From NCBI GenBank assembly GCA_011316305.1, contig SAUG01000029.1, positions 434,001 through 498,000 of the forward strand: a stretch of DNA of 64,000 nucleotides, read 5' to 3'. A model generated the notes under the pieces. The model was not told the origin of the DNA. It was given only the letters and a program-made list of their open reading frames with translations, and ran no database searches. A program made the position numbers and the translations under genes. The DNA comes from Rusavskia elegans (taxonomy: Eukaryota; Ascomycota; Lecanoromycetes; Teloschistales; Teloschistaceae). Below are positions 48,636 through 61,019 of this stretch, piece after piece. Every line of letters starts with the position of its first letter. Position 1 is the first letter of the stretch.

Positions 48636-50177
48636 TTAGTTGTATTGCATATATGTCGCTGTAGAGTTGAACTTCAAATTCCCCTTGATCACCTTGTCCA
48701 CCGAGGCGAGGAAATCTTTCTCCGTAGCTACCTTTCTCCGTGCTCTTATCGCGAACATTCCGGCCTCGGTGGCTACGCTCCGCAACTCAGCACCGGTGCT
48801 ATTGGGACATAGTCGCGATATTAGCTCCCACCGGATGTCGCGCTCAACCGACATGCTTTTGGCATGGATCCGGAGGATGTTGGCACGACCTTCCAGGTCA
48901 GGGAGCGAGAATTCGATTTTCCGGTCGATTCGGCCCGGTCGCATCAGGGCTGGGTCCAGCGTTGACGGTCGATTCGTAGCGAACATGACCTTGATGTTTC
49001 CACGCGAATCAAAGCCGTCCAGTTGAGTGATGAGCTCCAGCATCGTTCGCTGTACTTCATTGTCGCCACCTGCACCATCATCGAATCTTGCTCCACCAAT
49101 GGCGTCAATTTCATCGAAGAAGATGATGCAAGCTTTCTTCGTCCGCGCCATCTCGAAGAGCTCTCTCACCATTCGCGCACCCTCGCCAACGTATTTTTGA
49201 ACCAACTCGCTTCCGATGACTCGGATGAACGTCGCGTCCGTTCGATTGGCGACTGCACGAGCACAGAGCGTCTTGCCTGTGCCTGGCGGTCCATATAGCA
49301 AGGCTCCCTTTGGAGGATCGATCCCAAGATTGACGAACCGTTCCGGTGATAGTAGCGGCATTTCCACGACCTCGCGTATCTTCTCGATCTGCTCTTTGCA
49401 GCCGCCGACGTCGCCGTATGTAACATCCGGCTTGTCTTCGACTGTCATCATGGTAACGCTGGGGTCAATTTTCGGTGGGAGAGGGAGGAGGATTTCGTAT
49501 TTGTTTCGATCGACACTTGATATAGACTCAGCATGGCAGCGAGACGTAATGATGTAAAGGCTCTTACCCAACTCTCATGCCTTCCTCGATGTCGGTTGGA
49601 CTGACGCGCTCACCAAGCTTGACGACAAATTTTGCTATCTGCTTAACGTTGATGACGTATTTGCTTTTGTCGGTGTTTTGTTCATCCTGGATGATCTTTG
49701 TACATCGAGCAACTTGCAACGGATGATCCTCTTGCATTCTTTGTCGATCGGCTGCAATGTCCCACAGATGAGGCGGTGCCAGACCCGTATCCGATTCCTA
49801 TGAAAGATCAGCGTCTCGTCAACTCTTGATACTCGTCATAAGATTACCTTGACACCTATAGAGAGGGTTAGCACAGCGCTACTCACGATGCGAGAGGGAG
49901 ACCTTGGGGGACGAACCGATCTTTTCGTTTACGCTTGACTGCTTCTCTTTGATCTCCTTTTCGAGCCGCTTCAAGGCAGCAGCATACGGTGCGGCGCCAT
50001 ATGTTTTTAGCACTTGTATATCCCTATACAGAATTAGCAGGCTGACTGGGTACCGCCGGTAAAGGAATGCCACGGAACATACTCATCAGTCAGCGGTGTG
50101 ATCTTCTTCTCCGGTTCTTCATCGTCTGCGTATGTCTTCTGGTACTTCTCCCAGTTCTGCCCCGTTGCGCTCGGCAT
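48636..50177 (-). CDS. RPT1: 26S proteasome regulatory ATPase subunit Rpt1
   Basis: Five exons: 50,177-50,083; 50,023-49,917; 49,855-49,848; 49,797-49,568; 49,515-48,636, giving 439 residues, normal for Rpt1/PSMC2. It is one of six AAA ATPases in the base ring that unfold ubiquitinated proteins and feed them into the 20S core. Seen in the sequence: an N-terminal helical region, [20 protein letters not shown] at the exon 2-4 junctions, Walker A GPPGTGKT, Walker B IIFFDEID, the [18 protein letters not shown] pore/second region of homology, and [19 protein letters not shown] with the arginine fingers. The C-terminus is YMQYN. Exon 3 is only 8 nt (GTGTCAAG), required to keep the conserved V-K. 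Start at ATG 50,177 gives the usual N-terminus. Divergent from CCT4. Confidence 0.96.
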
Positions 50178-50562
50178 CTCAGATACCACGGCCTCTCAAG
50201 GGTTTGATGCAGAGAGGTTAGTTCGCTCACTTGACAGCGACCGGGGGCGCAAGGCGAGAGGGATGTGAAGCTCGAAGAAGACAGGATTAGCTCGCAAAGG
50301 TATGATGGTTCAAGACGAGATTGGGAGGACGATGTTAAGGCAGATGTAAGCACCTATTGTGACGATAATGATGATTGATCACCAATAATATCGGTCATCG
50401 GCGGTGGCGGAAGAGCCGAGGCAAGCGCGACCTCGAATATTTTGTTACGCGACTATTGCCGTAAGATCATTATTGACGCACTGAAAGCATCACTGATGTC
50501 TTGCGGTACTTTTCCGACCATCTGAAGAATTCGAGCTCTGTCTGATTATAAATTCCCTCAAA
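50178..50562. promoter_or_regulatory. Shared divergent promoter RPT1/CCT4
   Basis: 385 bp separates the start codons of RPT1 (minus) and CCT4 (plus), so both promoters lie here. GGTGGCGGA at 50,403-50,411 resembles the proteasome-associated element GGTGGCAAA known from yeasts at seven of nine positions; whether it acts here is speculative. Confidence 0.55.
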
Positions 50563-52515
50563 ATGGCAGCTGTCGCTCCGTCACAAGCGAACAGCGCCAA
50601 TAATGCGTTCAAAGTAGGATTCTTTCAATGAGCATGGATCAGGCACTGATTACTCGCATAGGATAAAGAGAAGCCTATGGCTGTTCGCAATGCCAACATC
50701 ATGGCTGCACGAGGTAGCTTATATCGTATAGTGTCTGATACAGTAGCTGAAAGTGATTAGCGGTTTCCGATGCGATACGAACAGTGAGCCTTGATGATTG
50801 TGGACATCTTGGTGCTAGCAACTAAAGCAGTCTGGCAGTCACTGGGACCTCGAGGAATGGACAAAATGGTACTATATACTGTGGTGCCATCAATAAATGG
50901 GGGTTGACAGTTTTAGATACAAACAGGGAAAGGCGAGACGATAATCGTGAGTTTCAGAATCTAAGAACAGCTTCATGGCTGAATCCGGTCAGACCAACGA
51001 TGGCAATACCATGCTCAAGGATATGAGTGTCATGCACCCAGCTGCAAAGATGCTGGTCGATCTATCAGCAGCGCAAGATGTGGAGGCTGGCGATGGCACA
51101 ACATCAGTTGTCGTGATTGCCGGTAGTTTACTTGGTGCTGCTGACAAATTACTCGCCAAGGGTGAGCGCTGTTGGCGATTTCGAGCAGGCTATGATTGAC
51201 AAAATGGTAGGCATACATCCGACGGTCATCTCGGAATCCTTCCAAAGAGCAGCAGCCGCCGCCGTTGCTACCCTACACGACATGTCACATCCTATATCCT
51301 TGTCAGATCGTACAACTCTGATACAGGCAGCTTCAACGTCACTATCTTCCAAAATTGTTTCTCAGCATTCTAGTTTACTGGGTCCAATCGCTGTGGATGC
51401 CGTGCTGAAAACTATAGATCAACGAACCGCGGACAACGTCGATCTCAAGAACATTAGAATCATTAAAAAGCTGGGAGGGACCATCGAGGACACTGAGATG
51501 GTTGATGGCCTGGTGCTGAACCAACCCATAGTTAAAAGTGGAGGAGGGCCAACGAGAGTGGAAAAGGCTCGGATAGGCTTGATACAATTCCAATTGAGCG
51601 CTCCGAAACCCGATGTGAGTGCCTGTTCGGCTCCCCTGTTTGTTTCTTCACTCATACGGTGCACAGATGGAGAATACTGTGGTTGTCAACGACTACCGGC
51701 AAATGGACAAGATTATCAAGGAAGAGCGCACTTATATCTTGAATATGGTGAAGAAAATTAAGGCTGCAAAGTGCAATGTACTACTGATACAGAAGTCCAT
51801 CTTACGAGACGCAATCGATGTCAATGCCCTGCACTTCCTTAAAAAGGTCAACATCATGTGCATCAAGGATATTGAGCGGGACGAGGTGGAATTCGTCTGC
51901 AAAAGCACCGGCTGCAAACCCATCGCCGACATCGAATACTTCACGGAAGATAAACTCGGCGCGGCTGGCCTTGTCGAAGAGGAATCCTCGTCCGGCTCCC
52001 GCACAGTCAAGATCACAAACGTCACCTCCAAGTCCGCCGGGCAAACGGTCTCCATCATCTGCCGTGGGGCTAACAACCTCGTACTTGACGAGTCCGAACG
52101 CTCCCTTCATGACGCTCTCTGCGTTATTCGATGTCTCGTGAAGAAGAAAGCTCTCATCGCCGGTGGCGGCGCCCCTGAGATCGCCATCGCGCAAGCCTTG
52201 AGTAAGCAATCGCGGCAACTGACGGGGACAGAGGCCATATGTTGGAAAGCGTTCGCAGATGCGATGGAGATAATCCCAACGACGTTGGCCGAGAATGCGG
52301 GCTTGAACAGTATCAAAGTCGTTACCGACCTGAGACACCGACATGAATTTGGAGAGAAGAACGCAGGAGTCAGTATTAGGAGCGGGGGGGTAAAGAGTAG
52401 CATGAAGGATGAGAACGTGTTGCAGCCGTTGCTGGTCAGTACGAGTGCGGTGGAGCTAGCGGCGGAGACAGTAAAGATGCTGTTGAGGATCGATGACATT
52501 GCGCTTTCACGATGA
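50563..52515 (+). CDS. CCT4: T-complex chaperonin subunit delta
   Basis: Eight exons: 50,563-50,613; 50,662-50,713; 50,761-50,783; 50,839-50,868; 50,917-50,946; 50,993-51,161; 51,211-51,614; 51,667-52,515. Phases agree and the product is 535 residues. CCT4 is one of eight paralogues of the cytosolic TRiC/CCT ring that folds actin, tubulin and many WD40 proteins using ATP. Visible group II chaperonin signatures: [12 protein letters not shown], the nucleotide-binding DGNTMLKDM and GDGTTSVVV, and further on [25 protein letters not shown] at the exon 7/8 junction and [14 protein letters not shown] near the C-terminus point to the delta subunit. Most introns cluster at the 5' end, where exons shrink to 23-52 nt, as is common in fungal housekeeping genes. 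Confidence 0.95.
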
Positions 52516-53669
52516 CGACAAGGGCGGAAATGAGAAGAGAAGAGATTCTCCTGCAAACTAGGCATGGAGTCGCTGTATCAAATACATTAAGACAGTCTGT
52601 TCGATGTGCTGACCTGGTTATAGAAGCGACATCCTATAGATAAAGACACCTACTAAGCATTGGAAGTGCGACTGAGGCATCAGAAGCAAGTGTATCGTAA
52701 CCATCTCGACTGTACTCGGAAGAATTTCCCCAACATCACGGGGCAGAAACCCATTGGTTTTTGAACCAGTTGTCCATCGATCACGACTTTGTAAGACTAG
52801 AAAGTGACAGCATGGACAATAATGCATACAACTTAAGCTCGTATTCTCACTTTGTCGTTGATTTCCTAAAGCACGCACGCTGTGTTCAACTTCGCTCGCA
52901 ACGGGAGCCACGATCGACAACGAAGTTCAGTTCTAGTACCGATTTCGTGTTAGCACACTGGCCATCTTTCGATACATTAGACGCTTAAAATGCGCGAAGC
53001 AGCTCCCTTGGCCTGCTGCTGAAGGGTTCTGAGGCTGGGGCTGGGTGAAATATCCAAAGCAACCGGTGAAATGAACGCCCACATCAAGGTATCAACTTTT
53101 ATATTGCGGTTGGTTTTCGACGTGACGAGGTATGTGTTTATGACCCAATCTTTTCGAGCATCCAGCAGGACGTTCTCATATGCTCAGGCTCCGTCCATTG
53201 TCTTCAGTCAACATCGTTATCCTCTCAGTTTTTCAGCTTGACCGTCACAAGAACTTGACCTCTACACCTGTTCAGCTTTCAAGAAGGCCTCAATCGACCA
53301 ACATCAAAAGTTGCGAGGTTGATATATGGCAATCGCGTATTTGTCCATGTGTGATGGATTTGAAGCTGTAGACACCAAAAGGTGTACGTTCGATTTTATA
53401 TGTTCTAATACCATTTTCCGAGCCAAACTCTGGTCTTCCACTGGCATGTGGCTATTCATGATGTTGTATGGCGTTATTCTGATTGGCCAATGAAGCCTCG
53501 GCTCTGGATGGTGCATCTTGAACAGGCCTAACCGCATTGAGACAACCCTGGACGATGTCGGCTCAAGAACAGCCAACGCCTCCCACATCTCTGTCCACCG
53601 CATTCGTTTATTATCTGACTTGATACTGCTGATATCTCTGTCCCCGGAGATACTCAGGACATTTGAAAT
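52516..53669. other. Intergenic between CCT4 and SDH1
   Basis: 1.15 kb with the 3' flank of CCT4 and the promoter and 5' leader of SDH1. Open frames of up to 100 codons on both strands show no known motif. Nothing else seen. Confidence 0.55.
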
Positions 53670-55821
53670 ATGCTATCACAGGGGTTGCGGAGAGCAGGCA
53701 CCCTTCCAAGAGTATGTGGCAATCGCCCTTTGTCCAAGCACAAGCTGGTCCACTACTGACTATTTTCAGTCATTATGTGCCTCGAGAAGAAACTTTTCCT
53801 CCACCAAGCCTGCTGCCAGGATAATAGCTAATCAGCCGCTGCGGGCGAAAGAAGCCTCGCCATTCATCAGCCACAAATATCCCGTCGTCGTACGTGTTAT
53901 CCTATCCTCACGTTGTAGGCTGTCTTGACGTTAGGGTGGATTAGGACCATGAGTACGATGCCATTGTTGTTGGTGCTGGCGGTTCCGGTCTACGGGCCGC
54001 TTTCGGTCTGGCAGAGGCAGGTTTCAACACTGCTTGCATATCAAAGCTCTTTCCTACAAGAAGTCATACCGTCGCCGCTCAAGGAGGTATCAATGCCGCC
54101 CTGGGAAAGTACGCTCGCACCCGACATCAATGCAGTACGAGTCCTTGCTGATGGTGCTGTAGCATGCACGAAGACGATTGGCGGTGGCACATGTACGATA
54201 CAGTCAAAGGTTCCGATTGGCTAGGTGATCAGGACGCCATCCATTACATGACAAGAGAAGCACCAGCCAGTGTCATCGAATTGGAGAACTATGGCTGCCC
54301 ATTCTCCAGAACGGAAGACGGCAAGATGTGAGGTCCTACCACCCATAATGAAGGAGAGTATTCCTGACAGTGGCTAGCTACCAACGAGCCTTTGGCGGCC
54401 AGTCGCAAAAGTACGGAAAGGGAGGACAAGCGTACCGTTGCTGTGCTGCAGCTGATCGGACTGGTCATGCTCTCCTGCACACTCTCTACGGTCAATCTCT
54501 AAGGCACAATACCAACTACTTCATCGAATACTTCGCTATGGATCTGATCATGGAAGACGGAGAGTGTAAGGGAGTCATTGCATACAATCAAGAGGACGGC
54601 ACATTGCATCGCTTCCGAGCCCACAATACCGTCCTGGCCACTGGAGGGTACGGCCGCGCATACTTCAGTTGTACATCCGCCCACACTTGCACAGGGGATG
54701 GTATGGCAATGGTGGCACGTGCCGGACTACCCAATCAGGATATGGAATTCGTTCAGTTCCATCCCACAGGTATCTATGGCGCAGGCTGCTTGATCACTGA
54801 AGGTTCCCGAGGTGAAGGTGGCTATCTTCTCAATTCCGAAGGCGAACGATTCATGGAACGTTACGCCCCCACTGCCAAAGATCTTGCAAGTCGCGACGTC
54901 GTGTCCCGCTCGATGACCATGGAAATTCGTGAAGGCCGCGGCGTCGGCCCCGACAAGGACCATATCTATTTGCAACTCTCCCACTTGCCCCCGGAAGTGC
55001 TTCACGAGCGCCTTCCCGGTATATCTGAAACGGCCTCTATCTTCTCCGGCGTCGATGTCCGAAAACAACCCATTCCCGTCCTTCCTACTGTCCACTACAA
55101 TATGGGTGGCATACCCACCAAATATACTGGTGAGGTTTTAACTGTCGACGAGTCCGGCGCCGACAAAGTGGTCCCGGGTCTCTTCGCTTGCGGCGAGGCT
55201 GCCTGTGTCTCCGTTCACGGGGCCAACCGCTTAGGCGCCAACTCCCTTCTCGATCTCATTGTCTTCGGCCGCGCCGTCAGCCACACTATCCGCGACCGCT
55301 TTACCCCCGGTACCGTCCACAAGGAAATCGCCGCCGATGCAGGTGCCGAAACTATCAAGGTCTTGGATTCTGTACGCACGGCCTCGGGCCCCAAGAGCAC
55401 GGCGCAGATCCGTTCCGACATGCAAAAAGTGATGCAGACCGATGTCTCCGTCTTCCGGACGCAGGAGTCTCTGGACGAAGGCGTCAAGCGCATCCGCGGT
55501 GTTGATGAGTCTTTCGTTGATCTCGGCACCAAGGATCGAAGCATGATTTGGAATTCCGATCTTGTGGAAAGCTTGGAGCTGCGAAATCTCCTGACTTGTG
55601 CGACTCAGACGGCGGCCAGTGCAGCAAATCGTAAGGAAAGCAGGGGTGCACACGCAAGAGAGGACTTTCCCGACAGAGACGATGAGAACTGGATGAAGCA
55701 TACATTGAGTTTTCAGAAGCAACCGCAAGGGGGTGTGGAATTGGGGTACAGAAAGGTGGTGGGGGCGACGCTGGATGAGGCGGAGTGTAAGCCTGTAGCA
55801 CCGTTCAAGAGGACGTACTAG
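53670..55821 (+). CDS. SDH1: Succinate dehydrogenase flavoprotein subunit, mitochondrial
   Basis: Five exons: 53,670-53,711; 53,770-53,889; 53,945-54,108; 54,163-54,327; 54,378-55,821. The joined frame is 645 codons including stop, the usual length. It is the FAD subunit of complex II, oxidising succinate to fumarate in the TCA cycle and passing electrons to SDH2. A basic, hydroxylated mitochondrial presequence ([20 protein letters not shown]) is encoded across intron 1. The FAD site is [14 protein letters not shown]. The histidine that binds FAD covalently is in [10 protein letters not shown]. Active-site features include [20 protein letters not shown] with the catalytic arginine. The C-terminal KHTLSF...RKV and KRTY end is typical. 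No lesions. Confidence 0.97.
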
Positions 55822-57396
55822 TTCGTAAGCTCGAGAGGTGAGGCGGTTATGATGTGTGTTCATGCATGGGCGTCAATATTACGGGGGCTGTGAGCAAGCA
55901 TTAGCAGGAGAAGGGATTTAGGCTTTCGATGTATATATGCGAAACAGTTTGATTACAGCCTTTCTTATCGACCCATCTGGCTACAATCAGTGTACGTCAG
56001 TCCGTGAATTCTGTCTTATTGTTCTGGAGGTCTCTCTTGAATGGGGAATTGTCCCCAATCCATTCATTCTTCTATTTCGACAACACATAAGTACTTGCAC
56101 GTTTACTCTAAGGACTGCCTCCCGCTCCCTCTCCGATCCCATTCTCCCCTCGACCCTGACGCTTTATCAGCTGCAAAATCCCGTTCACCGCAGCTACAAA
56201 ATGCCGCGTATGTTTCTTCTTCGGACTGCTTTTCCGCAGCCTCCATACTGGCAACAATCTCTTTGATTAGTCCAACTTCAATTCTCCAACGAAACCTCTA
56301 CACTCAACGAAAGGCCCGAAGATGGAATTTTATAGTACCTGGTGATGCACTTACGCCGTGCCATTGGTGTCATCTTATGTTGCCGCGCTGCTACCGGAAA
56401 TGGGTGGAAAGCGTTGATATTTCTCTTCTCGATTTCATATCTACTTACCCTTGTTTTCACTTTGTAGCATCCTACTGCTTTAATGTTTGGATAAGACTAT
56501 AGAATACGGGAGGACAGAGGTTGGGTTTGCATGTGCTACACGAACGACAGAAATGGCACGGCAAGCAACTACCTTTTTCTCTACAGACCTATTCAAATGA
56601 TGATATATGATCCTGTGGTCCAAGGTTCGGGGGAAAGAAGCATACGATAAATGGAAATAGTGACCGCGCAATCGCGCGGGTGGTGAGCAGCAAAGGTGAA
56701 AACCCACCAAACCATGTCAAAGGGCTGTCCAATTTGACACAAGCACGCGATCCGAGAGCTGAGTTATCCCTTGGATATGCAATATTACAGTATACATAGA
56801 CTAGATGTATGAGACCAACCGAACCTCTGCAAGAAAAGGGAGTACTTTATGCGGACCAACCCAGGTCCAATCTTTTAATCGTATCCGGCATCAAACACAA
56901 AGATAGAAAACGCAAACGCGAATGCGTGGGATGGGAGGTGATAAGAGTTTGGTGAATCAAATGACTATGATTTCTGGTGCTGATGGAAAGGAAAAAGCAC
57001 AGGAGATGGGGAAGATCCGGACGCTGATATCCTTTTAGATTGACCTTTCTGCTGGCTGGGCCTTCAGTCTAGCACGACACACCCGGCGATGTTTGTGCGA
57101 GCTCTTAGGGCGTTGAGATCTCATGGTACTTTGCATGACCTCTGATGGTCAGGAAAGTAGCAGGGCCTTTTGAAATAAGCGGAATGTAAAAATATGACCA
57201 AAATCCCGAGAAATCGACGTTCGGCCTCGTTCGTCTGGTCTGGAGACTTTCATGATTCTGAATCTGGCCGGATCTCTCAAGTAACGTGCAGCCGGATTTT
57301 GATTTGAACACGCTCCCACCGCGGCTTTCCACGTTCTCCTTTCGTCCGGAGTCTCTGTGCTGGCCAGTAAATCCCCCAAGCCCCCATAACCTCGTT
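55822..57396. other. Intergenic, possible unresolved small gene
   Basis: About 1.6 kb between two convergent genes. Around 56,200 there is a pyrimidine-rich leader, an ATG at 56,201 and a consensus donor GTATGT at 56,208 with an acceptor TTAG near 56,269. This could be a small spliced gene, but no reading gives a protein I know. Otherwise 3' flanks only. Confidence 0.4.
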
Positions 57397-58515
57397 TCAA
57401 CGAGACCAACCACTCAAACCGTCGTAGATTGCGAAAATGACTGCCGAGCTCGGGGCCGACCTGGCGACCGTAATTCCACATCCCCGGTACAAACCCTTCA
57501 ACCCTTGCTGCCGCCATAATTCTGCCCCACTGCGCCAGAACGTTGATGGTACTAGGTTCTTCCCGGGTGCCGAGGGGGTACCCAGTTCCTCAGTCTGCAT
57601 CCTTGATTTGATAGTGTCAGCAGGAAAAAAGACGAAATTGTATGCCACGCCGGCGGAGGCGCCAGCAAGCAGTTGGTGATGAATCGGAGGGGGAGGTGGT
57701 TTTGCGGTAGCTATATCTGTTCTCCCACCGTGCGGGGGTCTTTGGTCGCGGAGCATGATCAAAACACCTTCATAACTGCCAAACCAAGCCGCCGATCCGC
57801 CGGTTTCGCGGATCAATGTGCCTAATTGCCCACGCCAGAATCCGAGGATGCCATGGTTGCGGAACACGGATGCAATAACGTTTACAGGGCCACGACCTTT
57901 ATACGATCGAAAATCCCTGTCCCTGAGGTTCGCGGCAGGGTATTGGAGTTTGCATTTCACTAGTTCGATGGGCGTGAGTAAAAGACTCGTTGTGGCACCG
58001 CTGATGGCTCCACATGCCAGCAAAACACCAAGAGGTAGGTTCTCGCCTTTTCCCTGCGGTAGGGAAGGGATCAAAGCTTGAAGAGCCGATTGAGCGATTC
58101 TGTAGCTGAAGAATAGGGAACTGGTTTCAACTGCAGCGCCGAAGAGAGGAGCTGAGATACCGCGGTACAGGGATCGCAGACCACCCTCGGGGGCGAGAAG
58201 CGACTGTTGGAAACAATCGAGCGGACCGGTGTAGATAGGTGGATACGGTTGGGACTGCAGGCGGACCTTGATGGTATCGAATGGGTATTCAATCAATTTC
58301 CCTATAGTTCCGGCGAGCTTTTTCGTGTCAGAAGTAGAAAGAGAGGATCGGCTGTCAAGCACGGACGAAGTGACTTACAAGAACGGAAAGAGACTTACAG
58401 AGCCGAAAGCGATGTCTTTAGCAGCCTTAATGCCTTGGTCTTCTGTCAAGGGTCTCACAGTTGGACTTGGATTGGTCGAGATGGGGACATCGCTTTTGTT
58501 GAGCGTGTCGGCCAT
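57397..58515 (-). CDS. ORT1: Mitochondrial ornithine carrier
   Basis: Two exons, 58,515-58,399 and 58,317-57,397, giving 345 residues. A member of the mitochondrial carrier family with three repeats, each with the signature P-x-[DE]-x-x-[KR]: YPFDTIKVRLQ, TPIELVKCKLQ and FPADTIKSRMQ. The AFGS/LAGTIGKLIEYPFDT start, the SSLFFSY stretch and the end ARSAPSSAVIFAIYDGLS match the fungal ornithine/arginine transporters (AmcA, yeast Ort1/Arg11). These export ornithine made in the mitochondrial matrix for cytosolic arginine synthesis. Symbol is by family resemblance; other basic amino-acid carriers cannot be excluded. Divergent from CGR1 with 419 bp between the start codons. Confidence 0.86.
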
Positions 58516-58934
58516 CGATCTCGAGCGTTAGCCTCCGCGAGAGGTGAAGAGTGTCAAATGGCCGATTGTGAGGAAGAAGAGAGGCATCGATGGAGGTTAC
58601 GAAGACATTGCTTCGGTTGCTGCAAGAATCCGAGTCAAGCTGTAGCGGTGAAAGAGCGCATTAGCTCACGAATAGTTCTGCAGGGAAGTGAAGGAATCAC
58701 TATAGTTGAGAGGCGAGCGAGAAGACTGCTCTGCAACTACCAGGTCGCCTTGCGATTTTGGAATTTCCTGCTGAAAGAGAAGACATGTAGTTAACGTTGT
58801 TGACCGGACGAGGCGGGAACAAAGATTACAGCTCGCTTCGTTATCAGATCGGTTGATAAGATTGATCCATGCTTGGCATCTTCACCCTGTTCCACACGAC
58901 CACTTGCGATCAGACCTCTCTATTGCTCCTGAAG

Positions 58935-59387
58935 ATGTCCACCCTCACAGCTCCGTCCCTCCGCAAAAACGGTATGAATCCCTCGTTCCAGAGCTTTATC
59001 CTAGTCCAACTCCCACCCTGGACCATTCTTCCCACCAATACTCCCCAATCTCTATTCCTAGCCCGACTCGTATAAGTCCAATACTGACATCCAACCTCAG
59101 GAAAACAATGGCACACGCCCCGCGCTGCCTTTCGCCCAACACGGTCTCTCACATCCTACACCAAACGCCTCTCCACCCAGAAGGCCACAGCGGCCACAAA
59201 GTCAAAAGAGCGGGAAATGAAGGCCGAGAAGGAGGAGGAGCGGCAGAAGAGAATCACCAACATCAGAGAGAGAAGGGAGAAGAAGGCGGAGAGGGAGCGA
59301 TTTGAGAACATGGCCGAGAAGATGCATGCAAAGAGGGTGGAGCGGGTGAGGAGGCGGGAGAAGAGGAACAAGTTGTTGAAGTCATAA
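58935..59387 (+). CDS. CGR1: rRNA-processing protein Cgr1
   Basis: Two exons, 58,935-58,971 and 59,101-59,387, 107 residues, the normal small size. Cgr1 is a nucleolar protein needed for pre-rRNA processing and 60S subunit assembly. The N-terminus MSTLTAPSLRKNGKQWH matches the family pattern of a short tail followed by RKNGKxWH. The rest (SLTSYTKRLSTQ, KEREMKAEKEEERQKRI, KRVERVRRREKRNKLLKS) is an extremely basic, arginine/lysine/glutamate-rich coiled coil typical of Cgr1. The 129-nt intron falls inside the codon for the conserved glycine. Confidence 0.93.
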
Positions 59388-59595
59388 GGTTGAACGATAT
59401 GGGGATGCTCGGTGCCTCGACGATTTTCGGGTTCAGAACGGGTTGAGTTGATCAGTACAGCGAGGCGCTTGGGGTCTGAGGATATGTCACGGTCCAATCA
59501 GGGAATTGGGGTGGTTTCTGTCTGTTATTATCTCGCCAACACGAAGATTATTCGAGCATCGACGGCCATCATTTGCGCGTTGGGGTATTATAATT

Positions 59596-60820
59596 TCACA
59601 ACTCCTCCAACATCCTTATTCTCGAGTCCCACCCATCCGTGGTGCGAACCCGCGCCTTGCTCGCCTTTGCACTGACACGTTCAGTCCCTTGATTGATCTT
59701 GGTTGTCGCATTCATTTCTTTGTGCTCCTGTGGTTCGGCATGGTTATCTTCAGACCGTACGGCTTTGATCAAAGTCTGGTCCTCTGGTCGCGCCTGCATT
59801 TCCACCGATCCGTGCCGTGTCACCAGCAGCAAGATCAGCAATATGAGGACACCACCACAAGCGAGCCAAAGGCAGTTCCATCTCCATCTCCTCCTCTTCC
59901 CCTTCTCATTCTCTGTCCCCTCCACTTTTTCTACCTGCTCCCCAGCCCCTTTCAGTCTGTCCTCCAATAGCGTCACTTTCTCCCTCGCACCTTTTAGCCT
60001 CTGTTCTAAGCCCGCAGCTCTCCGCTTTTGCTCCTCGAACTTGGTATGTTCGAGTTGTTGCAGCTGCATCTTCGTCGTACGTGAGAGATCGGATGTTGAG
60101 TTATTGAAGGACTCGAGATGGGTCGAGCTCGAGGAGGCGAGGTAGGACAAAGCAGACAATGTGGAGAGTAGGGAAGAAAAGTGCGAGAGGAGGGAGTAGT
60201 GGGTGTAGTCTAAGCGACGGGTCGTCGACGTTGACAGAGTGGAGAGACTTGTGAGACCCGCCTGAAGATACCTATGCATTAGTGATCCGTATCAGCGGAC
60301 ATTGTCCCTTTGATGTGGTTGCTGGCGTCCGTGGGACTCAAGATTGATGAGAGGAGGAAACGCACTCATGTCCCTCGTCTCTCTCGGCCCTCTTTCTCTC
60401 CACCAGCTTCCAGAGTCTCCTCTCCTTCTCCTCCCTCTCCTCCCCTTCCCGTTTCAGTGCCTCATCAGCCTCCTCCTGCGCCAGCTTCTTGCCATGGCCA
60501 GCGCCGGCGCCAGCCCCATCGCCACCAGACTCATTCTGACCACCACTTTGTCCTCTTGAATGATGGCTCTCAAATCGGCTTCCCACCTTGGTCAACGGGC
60601 TTAGTAGATCCCCGAGCGAATTGTCCGATTTGAATAAATTGGAGGTTGATGAGGGGAGAATCGCGGATTGTGGGACGCTTCTGTCGCGATGGTGATGGTG
60701 ATGCGAGCGGTGGGGACGATGAATGTGGTGATGCTGATGGTGGCCATGTTTGGAAGGAGGATCTGTGGTGGAGCGAGCGGGAGTAAGGTTGAGCGGGGGC
60801 GGAGGGATCGGATGGGACAT
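59596..60820 (-). CDS. Coiled-coil protein with C-terminal membrane segment
   Basis: Two exons, 60,820-60,366 and 60,271-59,596, 376 residues. The N-terminus is proline-rich and then strikingly histidine-rich (HGHHQHHHIHRPHRSHHHHH), followed by a glycine/alanine patch and a charged helical region (QEEADEALKREGEEREEKERRLW). Two further coiled-coil stretches follow, then one hydrophobic segment of about 20 residues (CLWLACGGVLILLILLLVTR) about 70 residues before the end. It is probably a single-pass membrane protein. I do not recognise a named family; similar conserved hypothetical proteins occur in filamentous ascomycetes. The histidine tract could bind metal or be simple-sequence expansion. 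Tail-to-tail with CGR1 and head-to-tail upstream of VPS10. Confidence 0.75.
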
Positions 60821-61019
60821 TGGAGTTGTCTGCGAGATGTTGATGGGAAGAAGAGCGAACAGTTACTTGTATATTCAGGCGGCGAATGGGCGACAAGGAT
60901 TGGCCGCAGCCCCATTTATTGACTATTTGAATTGCTAATTGCTTATACAGATTAACCAAAAGTGCCCTTCCTGCTCGCTAACTACGCCAGATCATACGAC
61001 AAGGATCGATCCTCCCGAT

